DNA of 26,669 nucleotides from Clostridiales bacterium (GCA_021203685.1 JAJQAS010000179.1:1-26669); one strand, 5' to 3'; counted from the first letter of the stretch, positions 1-7,643 are shown. Made by a program: numbers and translations. Notes: generated by a model not told the origin, from the sequence alone.

Positions 1-5
1 GTGTA

Positions 6-55
6 GCCTCGAAATTTTTGCTTTTTCGAGTGTCTACTCTAAGGGGACTATATCA
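6..55 (-). repeat. IS3-family-like terminal repeat, left copy
   Basis: About 50 bp that reappears as the reverse complement at 26618-26666, with one base of length difference in a T run. Read on the minus strand it begins TGATATAGTCCCCTTAGAG and goes on through TAGACACTCG. The TG start and the GTAGACAC block resemble IS3-family insertion-sequence ends as I remember them. It contains a 7-bp stem (CTCGAAA/TTTCGAG, 8-14 with 24-30). The match to the other copy stops exactly at base 55, so unique sequence starts at 56. The body of the element is outside the window. The family assignment is from memory; the repeat itself is plain in the sequence. Confidence 0.75.
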
Positions 56-104
56 AAGGGAAACCTGCGCGTTTTTGCTGCTTTTCAGGGAGTTGTTGAA
101 CGCA

Positions 105-1583
105 TTATTCTTCCATATGGCCAATCTGCGCGGCTTCGGCAATCAAATCGAACCGCCGGGAGGGAACTTCGCTGAGGGTCTCCACCTTGATGAGGTTGGT
201 GTTGCCGCTCTTGCCGTTGGTCATGCCGCCGGTGATGACGATGGTGTCGCCCGCTTTCGCCAGGCCGGAGGCCCGGGCCATGATGACCGCGTGGTAGAAC
301 AGCACGTCGGTGGAGCAGAACTCCTCCACGATCATGGGCTTCACGTTCCAGCTCATGGCCAGCTGCCGGTAGGCTTTCTCGTTGGTGGTCATGCCGATGA
401 TGGGCATGGGGGCACGGAACCGGCAGATCATCCGGCCGGTGGTGCCGGTGCGGGTGGTGGCCACGATGCAGGTGGCGTTGGTGTCGATGGCCAGCTGGCA
501 GGTGGAGTGGGACAGGGCGTCGTTGAGGTTTTTCAGCTCGAAGTTGTAGCGCTTGAACCGCTCGGTGTAGTGGGTGTTCTTCTCCGCCTCCACGGCGATG
601 TTGGCCATGGCGGTGACGGACTCCACGGGATAGCGGCCCGCAGCGGTCTCGCCGGAGAGCATGATGGCGCTGGTGTCGTCGAAGACGGCGTTGGCTACAT
701 CGGAGATCTCCGCACGGGTGGGCCGGGGCTTGGAGATCATGGACTCCAGCATTTCGGTGGCGGTGATGGCCAGACCACCTTTCAGGCGGCAGATGGTGAT
801 GAGGTGCTTCTGGATGGCGGGCAGCTCCACATAGGGAATCTCCACGCCCAGGTCGCCCCGGGCCACCATCAGGCCGGAGGAGTGCTCCAAAATTTCCTCG
901 GCGTTGTCCACGCCGGCCCGGTTCTCCAGCTTGGCGATGATCTGGATGTCCTTGCCGCCGTTGGCGTCCAGGAAGTTGCGCACATCGATGACGTCCTGAG
1001 CGCAGGAGACGAAGGAGCAGGCCACGAAGTCCACGTCGTTCTGGATGCCAAAGAGCAGATCGGCCTTGTCCTGCTTGCTGAGATAGACCTGCTTGAGGAC
1101 TTTGTCGGGGAAGCTCATGCTCTTCCGGTCGGAGAGGGCGCCGCCAATGATAACGTCACAAATCAGGTCGGTGGCGGTCTTTTCCTTCACCTGGAACTTC
1201 ACCAGGCCATCGTTGACCAGGATGATGTCGCCCACGTCCAGGTCGTTCACCAGCCCCTTGTAGGAGACGCTGACCCGTTCCTGGGTGCCCTCCACGTCGT
1301 CGGTGGTGAAGGTGAAGGTGTCGCCGTCTGCCAGTTCGATTTTATGGTCTGCAAAGGTGCCGATGCGGTATTCGGGGCCTTTGGTGTCCAGCAGAATGGG
1401 AATCGGCTCACGGAGCTTGTCCCGCACCTTTTTGATGAGGTCGATCTTCACCTGCTGCTCCTCGTGGGTGCCGTGGGAGAAGTTCAGCCGGGCCACGTTC
1501 ATGCCGGCCTGGATCATGGCGGTGAGGGTGGCTTCGTCGGAGCAGGCGGGGCCGATGGTACAGATGATTTTGGTGCGTTTCAT
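105..1583 (-). CDS. pyk: Pyruvate kinase
   Basis: Cytosolic glycolytic enzyme that converts phosphoenolpyruvate and ADP to pyruvate and ATP. The 492-residue product has the full bacterial layout. The N-terminal strand of the barrel carries KIICTIGPA and the NVARLNFSHG motif (residues about 29-38). DTKGP (66-70) opens the mobile B domain. KLENRAGV (218-225) holds the phosphoryl-transfer lysine, ARGDLGVEIP (241-250) the metal/substrate site, and SGETAAGRYP (310-319) follows. A C-terminal allosteric-type domain completes it; there is no extra PEP-utiliser domain, as expected from length. The ATG is preceded by AAAGGAAG, and a strong promoter lies about 100 bp upstream. No obvious hairpin terminator follows the stop; the insertion-sequence end begins 50 bp downstream and may have displaced it. 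Identification is secure. Confidence 0.98.
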   Translation of the reverse strand: MKRTKIICTIGPACSDEATLTAMIQAGMNVARLNFSHGTHEEQQVKIDLIKKVRDKLREPIPILLDTKGPEYRIGTFADHKIELADGDTFTFTTDDVEGTQERVSVSYKGLVNDLDVGDIILVNDGLVKFQVKEKTATDLICDVIIGGALSDRKSMSFPDKVLKQVYLSKQDKADLLFGIQNDVDFVACSFVSCAQDVIDVRNFLDANGGKDIQIIAKLENRAGVDNAEEILEHSSGLMVARGDLGVEIPYVELPAIQKHLITICRLKGGLAITATEMLESMISKPRPTRAEISDVANAVFDDTSAIMLSGETAAGRYPVESVTAMANIAVEAEKNTHYTERFKRYNFELKNLNDALSHSTCQLAIDTNATCIVATTRTGTTGRMICRFRAPMPIIGMTTNEKAYRQLAMSWNVKPMIVEEFCSTDVLFYHAVIMARASGLAKAGDTIVITGGMTNGKSGNTNLIKVETLSEVPSRRFDLIAEAAQIGHMEE

Positions 1584-1678
1584 TTGTTGTCTTCCTTTCT
1601 TTCAGTTGATTTGAGGCGGTGGCTTAAAAACAATCAGTGAAATACGGACAGGCATCCTAACTTTCCATTTCCATAGTT

Positions 1679-1707
1679 AGTATACCCTACTTTATCGATT
1701 CAGACAA
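1679..1707 (-). promoter_or_regulatory. Predicted sigma-A promoter for pyk
   Basis: On the minus strand, TTGTCT (1707-1702), a 17-bp spacer, then TATACT (1684-1679). It gives a leader of about 90 nt. An inverted repeat, CTAACT/AGTTAG (about 1657-1680), lies at the presumed transcript start. Confidence 0.7.
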
Positions 1708-1802
1708 TGGGATTCTGTTGGGTTTTCGGTAAAAAATTTATCAGGTCAGCGACAGAAGAACTCTCAAAGAAAGACAGAGGTCCAAAGGTCGGAACAGATG
1801 TC

Positions 1803-1830
1803 TTGACTTTTCCCGCAAATCGGTTACAAT
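1803..1830 (+). promoter_or_regulatory. Predicted sigma-A promoter for the 92-residue protein
   Basis: TTGACT (1803-1808), 16-bp spacer, TACAAT (1825-1830), 32 bp upstream of the ATG at 1862. Confidence 0.7.
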
Positions 1831-1861
1831 ACACAGTAAGAACACGACAGGAGGCAGCGGC

Positions 1862-2140
1862 ATGATTTCCGAAGACGAACGTTTTTACCTGCCCAACCTC
1901 TATACCTTCCAAAACGGAAATGGGTTCTATGGCAGCTACCAGGGCCTGCGCTTTTTCGTCAACCCGGAGGAGGGAGACGAGGGCAAGATGTTGGCCTGTC
2001 AGGTCTGGTATGGAGAATACTGCCTGGCGGAGAGCCAGGTGGTGGACACGGCGCGTTTCCCTCTGGACGCGGCTGGCTACGCCGATGTCCTGACCTGGCT
2101 TGACAAACAATACAGCACTTATTTGGCAGCGGCGCAGTGA
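1862..2140 (+). CDS. Small protein of unknown function (92 residues)
   Basis: I do not recognise the family. The start is well supported: AGGAGG sits 7 bases before the ATG and a promoter lies just upstream. The product is soluble-looking and acidic, rich in aromatic residues (repeated F/Y in YTFQNGNGFYGSYQGLRFF), with no signal peptide, membrane segment or cysteine cluster; the only cysteines are in LACQVWYGEYC. It is probably a small compact alpha/beta domain. A hairpin with a T run overlaps its stop, so it is probably transcribed mostly on its own and only loosely coupled to the transporter gene 68 bp downstream. The promoter, ribosome site and terminator together argue that it is a real gene. 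Confidence 0.8.
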   Translation: MISEDERFYLPNLYTFQNGNGFYGSYQGLRFFVNPEEGDEGKMLACQVWYGEYCLAESQVVDTARFPLDAAGYADVLTWLDKQYSTYLAAAQ

Positions 2141-2165
2141 CGGGCCACGCGCCGCGCAGTTTTTC
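2129..2165 (+). terminator. Hairpin terminator overlapping the stop of the 92-residue ORF
   Basis: Perfect 7-bp stem GCGGCGC/GCGCCGC (2129-2135 with 2149-2155), 13-base loop, then a T run at 2160-2164. The TGA stop (2138-2140) is inside the loop, which is tight for an efficient terminator. Confidence 0.5.
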
Positions 2166-2208
2166 TTTGTATCATTTTTTGCTTATTTAGGAGAGTGATG
2201 TTCCTTAC

Positions 2209-3465
2209 ATGGACAGTGATAGTATCAGCATGATCGTCGCGCTGGTGCTGCTCTGCTGCGGAAGCGCCTTTTTTTCCGCCACAGAGACGGCGTTTAATTC
2301 CCTCAACAAGATCCGGCTGAAAAACCGCGCCGAGGACGGCGACCGCAGGGCGGCGGAGACGCTGGCCCTGGCGGAGGACTACAACAAGCTGCTCTCCGGC
2401 ATCCTCATCGGCAACAACATCGTCAACATCGTGGCCACCACGGTGGCGACGCTGCTGTTCACCCGGTTTTTCTTCGGCTACGGCCCCACCATTTCCACCA
2501 TCGTCATGACGGTGACGGTGCTGATTTTCGGGGAGGTCTCCCCCAAGACCCTGGCCAAGCAGGCCCCGGAGACGGTGGCCATGGCCGTCACCCCGATTTT
2601 GCGGTGGATCTTGCTGATTTTGACCCCGCTGACTGCCTTTTTCTCCCTGTGGCAGTCCATGCTGGAGAAGGTGTTCCACTCCGCCGGGGACGACGGCATC
2701 ACCGGCGAGGAGCTGATCACCATGGTCTCTGAGGCGGAAAACGAGGGCGGCCTGGAGGCCGACGAGGGCAAGCTGATCCGCAGCGCCATTGAGTTCGGCG
2801 ACCTGGAGGTGGGCGAGATCTTCGTCCCCCGGGTGGACATGGTGGCCGCCGAGGACACGCTGACCGTGCTGGAGCTGGACGCGCTGTTCGAGGAGAGCGA
2901 CTTCTCCCGCATCCCCGTCTACCACGAGAACCGGGACCACATTCTGGGTCTCATCCACGAAAAGGACTTCCATAAAGCGAAACTGTCCCCGGACAGCAAC
3001 TGGCGGCACCTGATCTCTCCCGCCCTCTACACCACCCCCTCGGAGCAGGCGTCTGACGTGCTGACCAAAATGCAGCGGGCCAAAATTCACATGGCCGTGG
3101 TGGTGGACGAATTTGGCGGCACCGAGGGCATCATCACCCTGGAGGACATCCTGGAGGAGCTGGTGGGCGAGATTTGGGACGAACACGACGAGGTGGTGGA
3201 GGTCATCAAAAAGCAGGAGGACGGCTCCTACCTGGTTTCCTGCTCCGCCAACCTGAGCGACGTGTTTGAGTTGCTGAACATCCGGGAGGACTGTGACGCC
3301 GCCACGGTGTCCGGCTGGGTCATCGACGAGCTGGGGCACATCCCCCGGGTGGGCGACCAGTTCCGGTACGAAAACCTGGAGGTCACGGTGACAGCCATCC
3401 GGCGGATGCGGGTGCTGGAAATTCGTGTGACCGTCCTGCCGGAAGAGGACGAAGAACACAATTAG
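2209..3465 (+). CDS. CNNM/HlyC-CorC family ion transporter with CBS pair
   Basis: Membrane protein of the family often labelled hemolysin C or TlyC; its members are linked to Mg2+/Co2+ homeostasis rather than haemolysis. Layout in 418 residues: a DUF21/CNNM membrane domain (about 1-160) with the SAFFSATETAFNS opening and the conserved FGEVSPKTLAKQ block near residue 110; two CBS domains (about 200-325), including FVPRVDMVA and VVVDEFGGTEGIITLEDILEE; and a C-terminal CorC/HlyC domain (about 335-412). The second CBS carries the usual D-E-x-G-G-T-x-G signature. The ATG lies 15 bases after AGGAG, which is long, but no other in-frame start fits. The TAG stop is the first unit of a heptamer repeat. 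Family is secure; the transported ion is not shown by sequence. Confidence 0.95.
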   Translation: MDSDSISMIVALVLLCCGSAFFSATETAFNSLNKIRLKNRAEDGDRRAAETLALAEDYNKLLSGILIGNNIVNIVATTVATLLFTRFFFGYGPTISTIVMTVTVLIFGEVSPKTLAKQAPETVAMAVTPILRWILLILTPLTAFFSLWQSMLEKVFHSAGDDGITGEELITMVSEAENEGGLEADEGKLIRSAIEFGDLEVGEIFVPRVDMVAAEDTLTVLELDALFEESDFSRIPVYHENRDHILGLIHEKDFHKAKLSPDSNWRHLISPALYTTPSEQASDVLTKMQRAKIHMAVVVDEFGGTEGIITLEDILEELVGEIWDEHDEVVEVIKKQEDGSYLVSCSANLSDVFELLNIREDCDAATVSGWVIDELGHIPRVGDQFRYENLEVTVTAIRRMRVLEIRVTVLPEEDEEHN

Positions 3466-3490
3466 CAATTTGCAATTTGCAATGTGCAAT
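3463..3490 (+). repeat. Heptamer tandem array 1 (4 units)
   Basis: Four 7-bp units: TAGCAAT, TTGCAAT, TTGCAAT, GTGCAAT. The first unit contains the stop codon of the CNNM transporter. The period matches the arrays at 7512, 7644 and 11018. Confidence 0.85.
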
Positions 3491-3590
3491 GGTCAGATTT
3501 ACAGGTGGGTTCGGCGCAGGAATATTCCTGTATAATGGGCTGACCGCTTCGCTGTCATCGCACTCTAAGTCAACCATGTATTTTAGAAAG

Positions 3591-3626
3591 CCTGCCTGTA
3601 GAGACCACTCTGCAGGCAGGTTTTTT
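3591..3626 (+). terminator. Strong rho-independent terminator
   Basis: CCTGCCTGTAGAG (3591-3603) pairs with CTCTGCAGGCAGG (3608-3620) with one G-U pair, loop ACCA, then six T (3621-3626). It lies 125 bp after the CNNM stop and could end that transcript or a short separate RNA. The 97 bp between the heptamer array and this hairpin hold no ORF. Confidence 0.85.
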
Positions 3627-3645
3627 GTGTTCGCATGGAAAAAAG

Positions 3646-3674
3646 TTGACGAACGGTGTCGAAACCGCTATAAT
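3646..3674 (+). promoter_or_regulatory. Predicted sigma-A promoter for the 107-residue membrane protein
   Basis: TTGACG (3646-3651), 17-bp spacer, TATAAT (3669-3674); the ATG is 32 bp further on. Confidence 0.75.
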
Positions 3675-3706
3675 AAAACGGAATCACACAGATGGGCGGT
3701 GAGACC

Positions 3707-4030
3707 ATGGGCGCACAGCTGCAAAAGATAGCGACCTTTCTGATTGGAGGGGGAAAAACCCTCTGGGGCTGGGTCATGTCCCTGGTGATGGGGGCGCACG
3801 GCGTTATCGACCAGTCCATGACCCTTCACCACGGGGTCTGGGCCTGGAGTGTGCTGCTCGTGGTCAGCCTGGTGGTCATCGTTTTTGTCATTCAGCTTGT
3901 CTGGAAGCCGCTCCCACAGCCTGGCCCAAAACCGCCAACAAAACTGTCGCCAAAGCCTTACCGGCTGCTGCTCCTGTGCGCGGTGCTGGGGGTTGTTTAC
4001 CTGGCTGCGTGCTTCGTGGGGATGGACTAA
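3707..4030 (+). CDS. Small two-helix membrane protein of unknown function
   Basis: Not recognised. I chose the ATG at 3707 (107 residues) over the in-frame ATG at 3692 because GGTGAG sits 5 bases before it and the earlier ATG has no ribosome site. After an amphipathic N-terminal stretch come two membrane helices, at about residues 44-66 (a V/L/I-rich run) and 88-104. They are joined by a proline- and lysine-rich linker (KPLPQPGPKPPTKLSPKP) that would lie in an aqueous compartment. No catalytic motif is visible. It has its own promoter and a strong terminator shared with the convergent gene, so it is a monocistronic unit. Confidence 0.75.
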   Translation: MGAQLQKIATFLIGGGKTLWGWVMSLVMGAHGVIDQSMTLHHGVWAWSVLLVVSLVVIVFVIQLVWKPLPQPGPKPPTKLSPKPYRLLLLCAVLGVVYLAACFVGMD

Positions 4031-4044
4031 TGGACGAAAAGAAA

Positions 4045-4085
4045 AGCTGCCTGTTGCGGAAACGTACCGCACAGGCAGCTTTTTT
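4045..4085. terminator. Bidirectional terminator between convergent genes
   Basis: AGCTGCCTGTTGCGG (4045-4059) pairs with CCGCACAGGCAGCT (4067-4080), with one bulged T. T run on the right (4080-4085) and A run on the left (4042-4045), so it can serve both the small membrane protein and the asnS operon. Confidence 0.9.
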
Positions 4086-4092
4086 GTCTTTA

Positions 4093-4539
4093 TCAGAGAA
4101 TTCCTGTGGCGCGGAGCACACAGAACAGCACCACGGAGAGCAGCACATAGGCACTGCCAACGCCCACCAAAATAACGCGGACGTATTTCCGCTCCGGGGA
4201 GTAGACCCGTTCCGGGTGCTCCGGGTTGATGCGGATACGGGTCGGCCCTGGTACGGGGCGATAGCCCCGCCGGTTGGAGCGCAGAATGGGCTGAGAGGTG
4301 TACACCACACCATTGTACTGGTAGCGGTAGACCGGCGCTTTTGCATCCTTGAAATAGGTGTACTCCCCCGGCCCCGTCCCCATGCGGACGGTTTCGATGG
4401 AGATATCGATGCACTCCGCCTCTACCTCCGTTGAATGGTTCCCGTACATCCGGGCGACGACCCAAACGCCCAGAAGGATCAGAAAGGCGCCTAACACCAG
4501 AAAGAGCAGAAGCAGCACATAGCCAACCGTTACATTCAT
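4093..4539 (-). CDS. DUF3592-like two-helix membrane protein
   Basis: 148 residues: a long N-terminal membrane helix (about 5-31), a central beta-rich soluble domain (about 40-115), and a C-terminal helix (about 120-143). The central region has the pattern KAPVYRYQYNGVVYTSQP, then PGPTRIRINPEHPERVYSP. This 'modifies a variable sequence / Y-x-Y-x-Y-x-G / N-P-x-x-P' arrangement between two helices is typical of DUF3592 proteins as I know them; their function is unknown. The start lies only 3 bp after the asnS stop, with GGAG inside the end of asnS, so it is almost certainly co-transcribed and translationally coupled to the synthetase. The shared terminator follows. Family assignment is likely, not certain. 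Confidence 0.8.
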   Translation of the reverse strand: MNVTVGYVLLLLFLVLGAFLILLGVWVVARMYGNHSTEVEAECIDISIETVRMGTGPGEYTYFKDAKAPVYRYQYNGVVYTSQPILRSNRRGYRPVPGPTRIRINPEHPERVYSPERKYVRVILVGVGSAYVLLSVVLFCVLRATGIL

Positions 4540-4542
4540 GCC

Positions 4543-5934
4543 TTAGAACTCCGCGTTGCCCACAGTCCTGGGATGGGGCAGCACGTCCCGGATGTTGGCT
4601 ACGCCGGTCAGGTACATGACCATCCGCTCGAAGCCCAGGCCGAAGCCCGCGTGGCGGCAGCCGCCGTAGCGCCGCAGGTCCAGGTAATACTTGTAATCCT
4701 CCGGGTTCATGCCCAGCTCGGTGATGCGCTGCTCCAGCAGGTCCAGCCGCTCCTCGCGCTGGGAGCCGCCGATGATCTCCCCGATGCCGGGCACCAGGCA
4801 GTCCGCCGCCGCCACGGTCTTGCCGTCGTCGTTGAGGCGCATATAGAAGGCCTTGATCTCCTTGGGGTAGTCGGTGACGAACACCGGGCGCTTGAAATGC
4901 TCCTCGGTCAGGTAACGTTCGTGTTCCGTCTGGAGGTCGCAGCCCCAGGTGACGGGGTAGTCGAACTTCTTGCCGGACTTTTGCAGGATGTCCACCGCCT
5001 CGGTGTAGGTGACCCGGCCAAACTCCGACTCAGCTACGTGGGTCAGCCGGTCTTTCAGGCCCTTGTCCACAAAGCTGTTGAAAAAGTCCATCTCGTCGGG
5101 GCATTTTTCCATGACGAAGCGGATGATATACTTGATCATGGCCTCGGCCAGGTCCATGTCGTCGTTCAGGTCGGCAAAGGCGATCTCCGGCTCGATCATC
5201 CAGAACTCGGCGGCGTGGCGCTGGGTGTTGGAGTTTTCCGCCCGGAAGGTAGGGCCGAAGGTGTACACGTTGCCGAAGGCCATGGCGAAGTTCTCACAGT
5301 TCAGCTGGCCGGAGACGGTCAGGCTGGTGTGCTTGCCGAAAAAGTCTTGGGACCAGTCCACCTGCCCGTCCGGGGTCTTGGGGACGTTTTCCAAATCCAG
5401 GGTGGTGACGCTGAACATCTCTCCCGCGCCCTCGCAGTCGGAGCCGGTGATGAGGGGGGTGTGGACGTAGACGAACCCCTGGTCCTGGAAGAAGCAGTGG
5501 ATGGCGTGGGCGGCCACGCTCCGCACCCGGAAAGTGGCGGAAAACAGGTTGGTGCGGGGCCGCAGGTGCTGGATGGTGCGCAGAAACTCGGTGGTGTGCC
5601 GCTTCTTTTGCAGGGGATAGTCCGGCGCGGAGGCCCCCTCCACGGTGACGGTGGCGGCTTGCAGCTCAAAGGGCTGCTTGGCGGCGGGGGTCAGCACCAG
5701 CTTGCCCACCACGATAAAGGCCGCGCCCACGTTTTGTCCGGCGACCTCGGTATAGTTTTCCAGGGATTTGTCCAAAATCACCTGAAGACATTTGAAGCAG
5801 CTGCCGTCGTTCAGGGAGAGGAATCCCAGGTTTTTCATGTTGCGGATCGTCCTGGCCCACCCCGCCACGGTGACGGTCTGGTCGGCAAAGGCGGCGGAGT
5901 CCGCGTAAAGCTGTGCAATGGTCGTGCGTTCCAT
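4543..5934 (-). CDS. asnS: Asparaginyl-tRNA synthetase
   Basis: Class IIb synthetase that charges tRNA-Asn with asparagine in the cytosol. The 463-residue product has an N-terminal OB-fold anticodon-binding domain (VTVAGWARTIRNMKNLGFLSL, split here as residues 21-41), then the catalytic domain. Visible class-II motifs are motif 2 with FRAENSNTQRH (230-240) and motif 3 GFGLGFERMVMYLTG near the C terminus. The PHPRTVGNAEF ending is typical of AsnRS rather than AspRS, whose longer form carries a GAD insert that is absent here. AGGAGG lies 8 bases before the ATG; a small GC hairpin (TGCGCC/GGCGCA) sits just upstream of it. The likely promoter lies on the far side of a MITE at 5975-6134, so the leader carries that element. 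No T-box was seen. Confidence 0.97.
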   Translation of the reverse strand: MERTTIAQLYADSAAFADQTVTVAGWARTIRNMKNLGFLSLNDGSCFKCLQVILDKSLENYTEVAGQNVGAAFIVVGKLVLTPAAKQPFELQAATVTVEGASAPDYPLQKKRHTTEFLRTIQHLRPRTNLFSATFRVRSVAAHAIHCFFQDQGFVYVHTPLITGSDCEGAGEMFSVTTLDLENVPKTPDGQVDWSQDFFGKHTSLTVSGQLNCENFAMAFGNVYTFGPTFRAENSNTQRHAAEFWMIEPEIAFADLNDDMDLAEAMIKYIIRFVMEKCPDEMDFFNSFVDKGLKDRLTHVAESEFGRVTYTEAVDILQKSGKKFDYPVTWGCDLQTEHERYLTEEHFKRPVFVTDYPKEIKAFYMRLNDDGKTVAAADCLVPGIGEIIGGSQREERLDLLEQRITELGMNPEDYKYYLDLRRYGGCRHAGFGLGFERMVMYLTGVANIRDVLPHPRTVGNAEF

Positions 5935-5970
5935 ATCAGGAGCCTCCTGTGCGCCGCAGGCGCATTTTAG

Positions 5971-6138
5971 ATAGGGAATCTCTGATTAAATAACTCCCGG
6001 CGTCTGGACGGCATATTTCGTGCAACTCTTCGTTGTAAAATCTTGAAATCCACAAAGGATTCCTGCGATTTTACGCCTCGATTTGCGCAAAATCTGCTCG
6101 CCCAGCCATCCAAGGCCATTTAATCAGAGCTTCCATAG
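5971..6138. mobile_element. MITE with 17-bp terminal inverted repeats and 4-bp target duplication
   Basis: Terminal repeats GGAATCTCTGATTAAAT (5975-5991) and ATTTAATCAGAGCTTCC (6118-6134) match as inverted copies at 16 of 17 positions. Both are flanked by ATAG (5971-5974 and 6135-6138), a target-site duplication centred on TA. The 160-bp element has no ORF and is an imperfect palindrome over much of its length: for example the TTGTAAAATC arm near 6032 pairs with GATTTTACG near 6067. It fits a non-autonomous miniature element; ends starting GGAAG and a TA-centred 4-bp duplication recall IS5-type elements, from memory. It occupies the leader between the predicted asnS promoter and gene. Confidence 0.85.
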
Positions 6139-6150
6139 TACAATGAAAAA

Positions 6151-6179
6151 AGTATAGCCCAATCTCCGGCAAAAAACAA
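6151..6179 (-). promoter_or_regulatory. Predicted asnS promoter, upstream of the MITE
   Basis: On the minus strand TTGTTT (6179-6174), 17-bp spacer, TATACT (6156-6151). It overlaps the ahcY terminator hairpin and points into the MITE, giving a leader of about 210 nt for asnS. Confidence 0.5.
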
Positions 6180-6198
6180 GCCCTTTTGCCGGGGATTG
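6160..6198 (-). terminator. Hairpin after ahcY
   Basis: CAATCTCCGGCAAAA (6160-6174) pairs with TTTTGCCGGGGATTG (6184-6198), a 15-bp stem starting directly at the ahcY stop. On the minus strand a T run comes only about 4 bases beyond ACTTTTTT rather than at the stem, so termination strength is uncertain. Confidence 0.65.
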
Positions 6199-7443
6199 TC
6201 AGGCTTTCCATCCGGCCAGGTAATCCCGCTGCTCGTCGGTCAGCGTGTCGATGGCAAGGCCCATCGCCGCCAGCTTCACCCGGCCGATTTCGTCGTCGAT
6301 CTCAGCGGGGACGGGGTAGAGCTTCTTTTCCAGCGTCTCCCGGTGGTTCAGCAGCCACTCCAGGCTCAGGGCCTGGACGGAAAAGCTCATATCCATAATT
6401 TCCGCCGGGTGGCCGTTGCCCGCCGCCAGGTTCACCAGCCGCCCCTCGCCGATGATGTTGAGGGTGCGCCCGTCGGGGAGGGTGTAGCCCACGATGTTGT
6501 CCCGGCGGAGGGTCTCGTTTACCGCCATGCGCCGGAGGCTGGCCACGTCCACCTCACAGTCGAAGTGGCCGGCGTTGGTCAGCAGGGCCTGGTCCTTCAT
6601 CACGGCGAAGTGTTTGGGGGTGATAACGTCCTTGCAGCCGGTGACGGTGACGAAGATGTCGCCGTATTTGGCGGCCTCGTCCATGGGCATGACCCGGAAG
6701 CCGTTCATGGTGGCGTCCAGCGCCTTGAAGGGGTCGATCTCCGTGACGATGACATCGGCGCCCATGCCCTTGGCCCGCAGCGCCACGCCCTTGCCGCACC
6801 AGCCGTATCCAGCCACCACCACGGTCTTGCCCGCCACCACCAGGTTGCTGGTGTCCATAATGGCGGTCCACACCGACTGTCCGGTGCCGTACTTGTTGTC
6901 ATAGTAGTGCTTGGCCTTGGCGTCGTTCACCGCCATCATCGCGCAGGGCAGCAGCCCCTCCCGCTCACGGGCTTTCAGCCGGTGGATGCCGGTGGTGGTC
7001 TCCTCGCAGCCGCCGATGAGGCAGTCCGCCAGGTCGGCGCGTTTCCCCCCCAGCAGGTTGATGAGGTCGCCGCCGTCGTCCACAATGAGGTGGGGGTGGC
7101 AGGAGAGAGCCTCCACCAGCAAATTCTCATATTCCTCCGGCGTGACGCCGTGGATGCCGTAGGTCTCCACGCCCAGGGAGGCCACCGCCGCCGCCACGTC
7201 GTCCTGGGTAGAGAGAGGGTTGCAGCCGGTCAGGTGGACCTCCGCGCCGCCCCTGGCCAGCACCAGGCCCAGGTTGGCGGTCTTGGCCTCCAGGTGGACA
7301 GAGACGGTGATGCGCAGCCCCCGGAAGGGCTTCTCCTCCTCGAACCGCTTCTCGATGGCGGAGAGGGAGGGCATAAAAGACCGCACCCACTTGATTTTCC
7401 GCAGACCGGAGGGGGCCAGGGACGGGTCTTTGATGGTACTCAT
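6199..7443 (-). CDS. ahcY: S-adenosylhomocysteine hydrolase
   Basis: NAD-dependent cytosolic enzyme that splits S-adenosylhomocysteine into adenosine and homocysteine, clearing the inhibitor left by methyltransferases. With the ATG at 7443 the product is 414 residues, the shorter form that lacks the roughly 40-residue insert of many proteobacterial enzymes. Visible landmarks are VHLEAKTANL (50-59), GGCEETTTGIHRL (144-156), NDAKAKHYYDNKYGTGQS (173-190), the dinucleotide loop VVVAGYGWCGKGVALRAKG (208-226), and NLAAGNGHPAEIMDMSF near residue 340. The C terminus lacks the lysine/tyrosine tail of the long form. AAAGGA lies 10 bases before the ATG; a TTG two codons earlier is unlikely to be the start. 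No SAH riboswitch was seen. It stands alone, without metK or luxS nearby. Confidence 0.96.
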   Translation of the reverse strand: MSTIKDPSLAPSGLRKIKWVRSFMPSLSAIEKRFEEEKPFRGLRITVSVHLEAKTANLGLVLARGGAEVHLTGCNPLSTQDDVAAAVASLGVETYGIHGVTPEEYENLLVEALSCHPHLIVDDGGDLINLLGGKRADLADCLIGGCEETTTGIHRLKAREREGLLPCAMMAVNDAKAKHYYDNKYGTGQSVWTAIMDTSNLVVAGKTVVVAGYGWCGKGVALRAKGMGADVIVTEIDPFKALDATMNGFRVMPMDEAAKYGDIFVTVTGCKDVITPKHFAVMKDQALLTNAGHFDCEVDVASLRRMAVNETLRRDNIVGYTLPDGRTLNIIGEGRLVNLAAGNGHPAEIMDMSFSVQALSLEWLLNHRETLEKKLYPVPAEIDDEIGRVKLAAMGLAIDTLTDEQRDYLAGWKA

Positions 7444-7511
7444 ATGCAAACGTTCCTTTCGTGAAACAGGATCTGGTTATCTCTTTGAATCGGCTGTGTT
7501 GTGACAAGGTA

Positions 7512-7539
7512 TTAGCCATTAGCTGTTAGCCGTTAGTCA
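7512..7539 (-). repeat. Heptamer tandem array 2 (4 units)
   Basis: On the plus strand TTAGCCA, TTAGCTG, TTAGCCG, TTAGTCA. Read on the minus strand the unit is NRGCTAA, the same as array 3 on the plus strand, so the two face each other around 104 bp. Confidence 0.85.
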
Positions 7540-7643
7540 GGTACTACCAAATTAAAGCGAACAGCGCTAAACATCAGTTCGTTGTTGGCGGTTTGTTTTG
7601 CGCGGCGAACCCAAAGCGTAGAGCGAATTGTTAAGCACTGCAA
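7540..7643. other. Unassigned segment between facing heptamer arrays
   Basis: 104 bp with no ORF, promoter pair or T-run hairpin that I can support. A weak GTTCG/CGAAC pair (about 7578-7582 with 7605-7609) is the only structure. Together with the two arrays it may form one small repeat element. Confidence 0.4.

Noticed and set aside
18..1640. Long plus-strand ORF opposite pyk, and similar long antisense frames opposite the CNNM, asnS, ahcY, purF and other genes
   Set aside because: These are G+C-driven shadows: rich in G, H, V, A and R, with no family motifs, no ribosome site, and facing clear conserved genes.
2209..3465. Hemolysin
   Set aside because: The family name is historical; the domain layout (CNNM, CBS pair, CorC) is that of an ion transporter.
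5935..6198. T-box leader upstream of asnS
   Set aside because: No T-box consensus or specifier-type stem; the structured sequence is explained by the MITE and its flanking duplication.
7444..7511. SAH riboswitch upstream of ahcY
   Set aside because: The 68-bp leader up to the heptamer array lacks the conserved SAH aptamer core.
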